From Marinilabilia sp964403175 (GTDB lineage Bacteria > Bacteroidota > Bacteroidia > Bacteroidales > Marinilabiliaceae), in NCBI GenBank assembly GCA_964403175.1, contig CAYOFH010000062.1, positions 1 through 18,594 of the forward strand: 18,594 nucleotides of DNA, read 5' to 3'. Numbering within the stretch: the first letter of the stretch is position 1; the number at the start of each line of letters is the position of its first letter. The position numbers and the translations under genes were made by a program. Below, piece after piece: positions 15,949 through 18,594 of this stretch. The notes beneath the pieces were generated by a model that saw only the letters and a list, made by a program, of their open reading frames with translations, was not told the origin of the DNA and searched no databases.

Positions 15949-16719
15949 TTGAAGCATTCATTTTTAGACAAACACAGCAATCTGGATTCGCCGGTACACC
16001 GCATAGACCCCAGAGCGAAACTGGTAACAGCTTTTACGGCCATACTGATTATCGTGTCGGAACCACGTGGGCACCTCCTGCCGTTTGTATTTTATGGCTT
16101 AGCCATCCTGTGGGTAGCAGCAATAAGCAAAATACCTCCGGGATATATCCTGAAACGATGTCTTGCTGTTTCGCCTTTCATCATTATTGCTGCATTGTCC
16201 TATCCGTTTTCGCTGCCCGGATCAGGAGAAGCTGAAACCGATCAGATTTTTACAGAAAACATCAGAAGCGGACTTACAATTTTTCTAAAAGGCCTTTTCT
16301 CACTGGTAATACTGATATTACTTGTCTCCACCGAACGGTTTCATCGGCTGCTTGCCGGTTTAAGAAAGCTTGGAATACCACGACTGCTTGGTGTTATCTC
16401 CGCTCTTATGTACAGATATGTATTTATACTACATGATGAGCTGTTGAGAACCAACAGAGCCAGGGACAGCAGAACACCCGGAAAAATAAGAATAAACCAT
16501 ATGCGAATTTACGGCAACCAGATTGCCATGGTGTTTATACGAAGTATGGAACGCTCTCAGATAGTATATAATTCCATGCTTTCCAGAGGTTTCAACGGAG
16601 AATTTCCCGATATCAACAAATTAAAATTCAAAACCCGTGATGCAATGCTGTCCGGTTTTTTTGTGTTATTGCTTGTCCTGTTTCGTACTTTAATTCAGCC
16701 TTTAACAGAACACTTTTAA
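15949..16719 (+). CDS. cbiQ: CbiQ/EcfT-type transmembrane coupling subunit
   Basis: A 256-residue membrane protein that couples CbiO ATP hydrolysis to CbiM. The N-terminus LDKHSNLDSPVHRIDPRAKL is the classic CbiQ start, placing initiation at a TTG (15949) with zero spacing from the upstream TAA; no ATG fits better. Hydrophobic segments lie at about 26-44, 47-62, 70-88, 103-122 and 224-243. The cytoplasmic region between them carries the coupling-helix motifs: NRARDSRTPGKI and, further on, ERSQIVYNSMLSRGFNG, corresponding to the two Ala-Arg-Gly-type motifs of EcfT that contact the ATPase. It is in an operon with the accessory subunit and cbiO (12 bp gap). Confidence 0.92.
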   Translation: MKHSFLDKHSNLDSPVHRIDPRAKLVTAFTAILIIVSEPRGHLLPFVFYGLAILWVAAISKIPPGYILKRCLAVSPFIIIAALSYPFSLPGSGEAETDQIFTENIRSGLTIFLKGLFSLVILILLVSTERFHRLLAGLRKLGIPRLLGVISALMYRYVFILHDELLRTNRARDSRTPGKIRINHMRIYGNQIAMVFIRSMERSQIVYNSMLSRGFNGEFPDINKLKFKTRDAMLSGFFVLLLVLFRTLIQPLTEHF

Positions 16720-16731
16720 AATTTGTAAAAT

Positions 16732-17475
16732 ATGCCCTGCGGAATAACAATTGATAATCTGAGTTTTTCTTATGCCCCTGACTCTCCTATCCTGAAAAAC
16801 ATATCACTGAAAGTTCAGCCCGGAGAAAAACTGGGAATTATTGGCCCTTCAGGGTCAGGAAAATCAACCCTGTTGCTCCATCTCAACGGAATTCTCCAGG
16901 GCAATGGACGGGTAAGTATTGGAGACACCAAACTTGAAAAGAAAACCTTGCCGCACATCAGAAAAAAAGTAGGTCTTGTATTTCAAAACCCGGATGACCA
17001 ATTATTTAATCCCACAGTGGTAGAAGATGTTGCATTCGGCCCTCTGAATTTTGGCTACACACACCAGGAAGTTAAGGAGAGGGTAACACGTGCCCTTAAA
17101 GACATGAATCTGGAAGGATTTGAAAATGCTGATTCCCACCATCTTTCTCTTGGAGAAAGGAAACGCGTGGCATTGGCCACGGTATTGGCTACCAGTCCGG
17201 ATGTAATAGCTTTTGATGAGCCGTTTTCCAGTCTGGATTCTGCTATGGTGGTTCAACTGCTGAGCATTATAGAAAAACTCGACACAACGCTGATCATTGT
17301 ATCGCAGGTACTGCTGCCGTTGATATCATGCTGCGACCGAATTGCTATTCTGGCCGGGGGTAAAATCATTGCATGCGGCAAAAAAGAAGAAATTTTAAAA
17401 AATGAAAACCTGATGCGTAAAGGGGGTGTTGACATTGATTTTTACAGAAGAATGTACCGGGAATATCTGGAGTAA
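16732..17475 (+). CDS. cbiO: CbiO-type ECF transporter ATPase, H-loop His replaced
   Basis: A 247-residue ABC ATPase that powers the Ni/Co ECF importer. Walker A is GPSGSGKST (38-46). The Q-loop FQNPDDQLF (Q85) is the typical CbiO/EcfA form. The signature is LSLGE (138-142), and Walker B ends D162-E163, followed by SSLD as D-loop. At the H-loop, where SHD or THD is expected, the sequence reads VSQVLLPL, with Gln192 in place of His. The rest of the region (CCDRIAILAGGKI) aligns normally, so this is a substitution and not a frameshift. Only one ATPase gene is present, so a homodimer would have the change in both sites. It is the last gene of the operon. Confidence 0.92.
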   Translation: MPCGITIDNLSFSYAPDSPILKNISLKVQPGEKLGIIGPSGSGKSTLLLHLNGILQGNGRVSIGDTKLEKKTLPHIRKKVGLVFQNPDDQLFNPTVVEDVAFGPLNFGYTHQEVKERVTRALKDMNLEGFENADSHHLSLGERKRVALATVLATSPDVIAFDEPFSSLDSAMVVQLLSIIEKLDTTLIIVSQVLLPLISCCDRIAILAGGKIIACGKKEEILKNENLMRKGGVDIDFYRRMYREYLE

Positions 17476-17651
17476 TGCGGCTGGAAATGGTTTGGGGTAT
17501 ATTGCTGACTAATGAGGAAGAGGAACACCGCTTTACCGGCTTGTGCGGTAGGTAATAAGGGTAAACTAATATATTTCAATAAAATATCAATTCAAAAGAA
17601 TAGAAGTTTTTGGTGGTTGCGTGGGGTTATTATTTATTTTTTCATTATTAA

Positions 17652-17665
17652 CCGACTAAAGTCGG
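17652..17665 (+). terminator. possible terminator after cbiO
   Basis: CCGAC (17652-17656) and GTCGG (17661-17665) form a short GC-rich hairpin with a 4-nt loop, followed by GATTTTAAATTTTATT. It lies about 175 bp past cbiO. The U-tract is interrupted, so efficiency is doubtful. It could instead be part of an intergenic repeat or IS flank. The rest of the 17476-17738 gap shows no gene. Confidence 0.3.
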
Positions 17666-17738
17666 GATTTTAAATTTTATTCTCTGTAATGCCCAGTTTA
17701 TGAACGATTAAAATTTATTTTCAAAACAGACCCCCTGT

Positions 17739-18594
17739 CTAAATCAGGTTTAATTGAAGTTGACCGGGAGGTTCACCAACCTGTATTCTGTATGCCATGT
17801 TTGTGCTACGAAGCAACTCAACCATATCAAGCATACTTATCAGGTGAATTCTTATTAATGATGCCACAACTGAAAATGCCTTTTTTGTTTGTGCTATTGT
17901 TTGAATAACAGTCATTAATAGTTGAGCAATCAATGTACACCAAACCTGCGTTCGTATTGCGTTTTCGTTTTCTCCATAGAAATAATGCAATTGGAAGTTT
18001 TGCTTCATTTTCTTGAACAGCAATTCTATGCCCCAGCGCTTTTTGTAAAGAAAAGCTACTTCTTCAGCAGTGATCTCAAAATTGTTGGTAAGGAACTCAA
18101 AATACCTGTTCTTTTCATCCTGGTAACATACTTTGCGTAAACGTATCTTTTTGAAAACCTTCATTTGTCGTCTGCCATTTTTATCTTCGGGATGATAAGT
18201 AAGTTCAACAACTTCATCACGCAACACTTTTGCCTTTCCTTTTTTCCTGTAATGCACCCGTTTCACTTTAATAACTTCATAAACTGCATTCTTCTTCATG
18301 CGGGTTACAAAATAAACTTGCTGTTTAGTCCATAAAGCAAATTGGTGATAGTAATTGTAAGCTTTATCGAACACTATCATACTGTGTGATATAAGTTCAA
18401 GGCTTTTCAAAAAATTCTTATCATGAACTTTTGCTGCCGTAATTTTTATAAACCGGCCAACTGACTGTACTGCATCAATAAGCATATGGACTTTTAATCC
18501 GCCTTTCTTTTTACCATCTCCTTTGGGATTACGACCAACACCTTTTAAAATATCGCTAAACAAACGGATGGTTGTTGAGTCAATTAAAAGCACC
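17739..18594 (-). CDS. IS4-family (DDE) transposase, 5' end outside the window
   Basis: At least 284 residues of a DDE transposase; the frame is still open at the right edge, so the true start and the N-terminal domain lie beyond it. The visible part starts just before the first catalytic Asp (LLIDSTTI). It contains the second Asp in MIVFDKAYNYY and the catalytic Glu in YKKRWGIELLFKKMKQNF, which matches the Y-R-E-K signature of IS4-type transposases. All three catalytic residues and the C-terminus are intact, so the visible part is not decayed. The right terminal repeat of the IS should lie within roughly 17680-17740, but it cannot be defined without the other end. The insertion lies downstream of cbiO and does not visibly interrupt a gene. 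Confidence 0.9.
   Translation of the reverse strand, partial: VLLIDSTTIRLFSDILKGVGRNPKGDGKKKGGLKVHMLIDAVQSVGRFIKITAAKVHDKNFLKSLELISHSMIVFDKAYNYYHQFALWTKQQVYFVTRMKKNAVYEVIKVKRVHYRKKGKAKVLRDEVVELTYHPEDKNGRRQMKVFKKIRLRKVCYQDEKNRYFEFLTNNFEITAEEVAFLYKKRWGIELLFKKMKQNFQLHYFYGENENAIRTQVWCTLIAQLLMTVIQTIAQTKKAFSVVASLIRIHLISMLDMVELLRSTNMAYRIQVGEPPGQLQLNLI

Noticed and set aside
17657..17666. TAAAGTCGGG shared with the MITE-like region (3727-3736)
   Set aside because: A single shared 10-mer in 18.6 kb is expected by chance; flanking bases do not match.

Overview
The window looks like a chromosomal segment of a Bacteroidota bacterium, probably near the Bacteroidales/Marinilabiliales. The evidence is Bacteroidota-type -7 promoter elements (TAnnTTTG) upstream of several genes, the remnant of a gene for a type IX-secreted (T9SS) protein, a stand-alone TonB C-terminal domain protein, a lipoprotein Dcp-type peptidase, mostly weak Shine-Dalgarno sites and a moderately AT-rich composition. 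No rRNA, tRNA or CRISPR array was seen.

Layout. 1-3723: a Gfo/Idh/MocA oxidoreductase (+) converges on topB, DNA topoisomerase III (-), with only 12 bp between their stops. 3724-4526: a small MITE-like inverted-repeat element and a periplasmic TonB-C-domain protein (-). 4802-8038: a SulP anion transporter (+) with a good promoter and terminator, convergent with an ABC-F ATPase (-). The ABC-F gene has a leader of about 200 nt holding a mini-ORF, an inverted repeat and a terminator-like hairpin. 8520-10549: a patatin-like lipase (+) convergent with a secreted alpha/beta hydrolase (-). 10822-11695: a decayed beta-helix/T9SS surface protein gene (-). 11705-14360: an MDP-1-like HAD phosphatase and a Dcp-type M3 lipoprotein peptidase (both -). 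14566-17475: a nickel/cobalt ECF transporter locus (+) with cbiM, an extracytoplasmic accessory subunit, cbiQ and cbiO. 17739-18594: an IS4-type transposase (-) cut by the window edge.

How the genes work together. The clearest functional unit is the ECF-type Ni/Co importer: CbiM binds substrate, the signal-peptide/Ig-like/one-TM protein stands where CbiN or NikN would be, CbiQ is the coupling subunit and CbiO the ATPase. The other genes are mostly independent housekeeping or envelope functions.

No wholly new system is evident. The observations most worth checking are: (i) an ABC-F protein in which one composite ATP site is canonical and the other is lost on both faces (Walker A, Walker B Glu and the partner signature); (ii) the possible attenuation leader in front of that gene; (iii) a CbiO whose H-loop His is replaced by Gln; (iv) the CbiN-less Ni/Co operon, whose accessory subunit may mature to an N-terminal His; (v) a TopB with a DAG instead of DxD Toprim motif and duplicated Cys-containing C-terminal modules.
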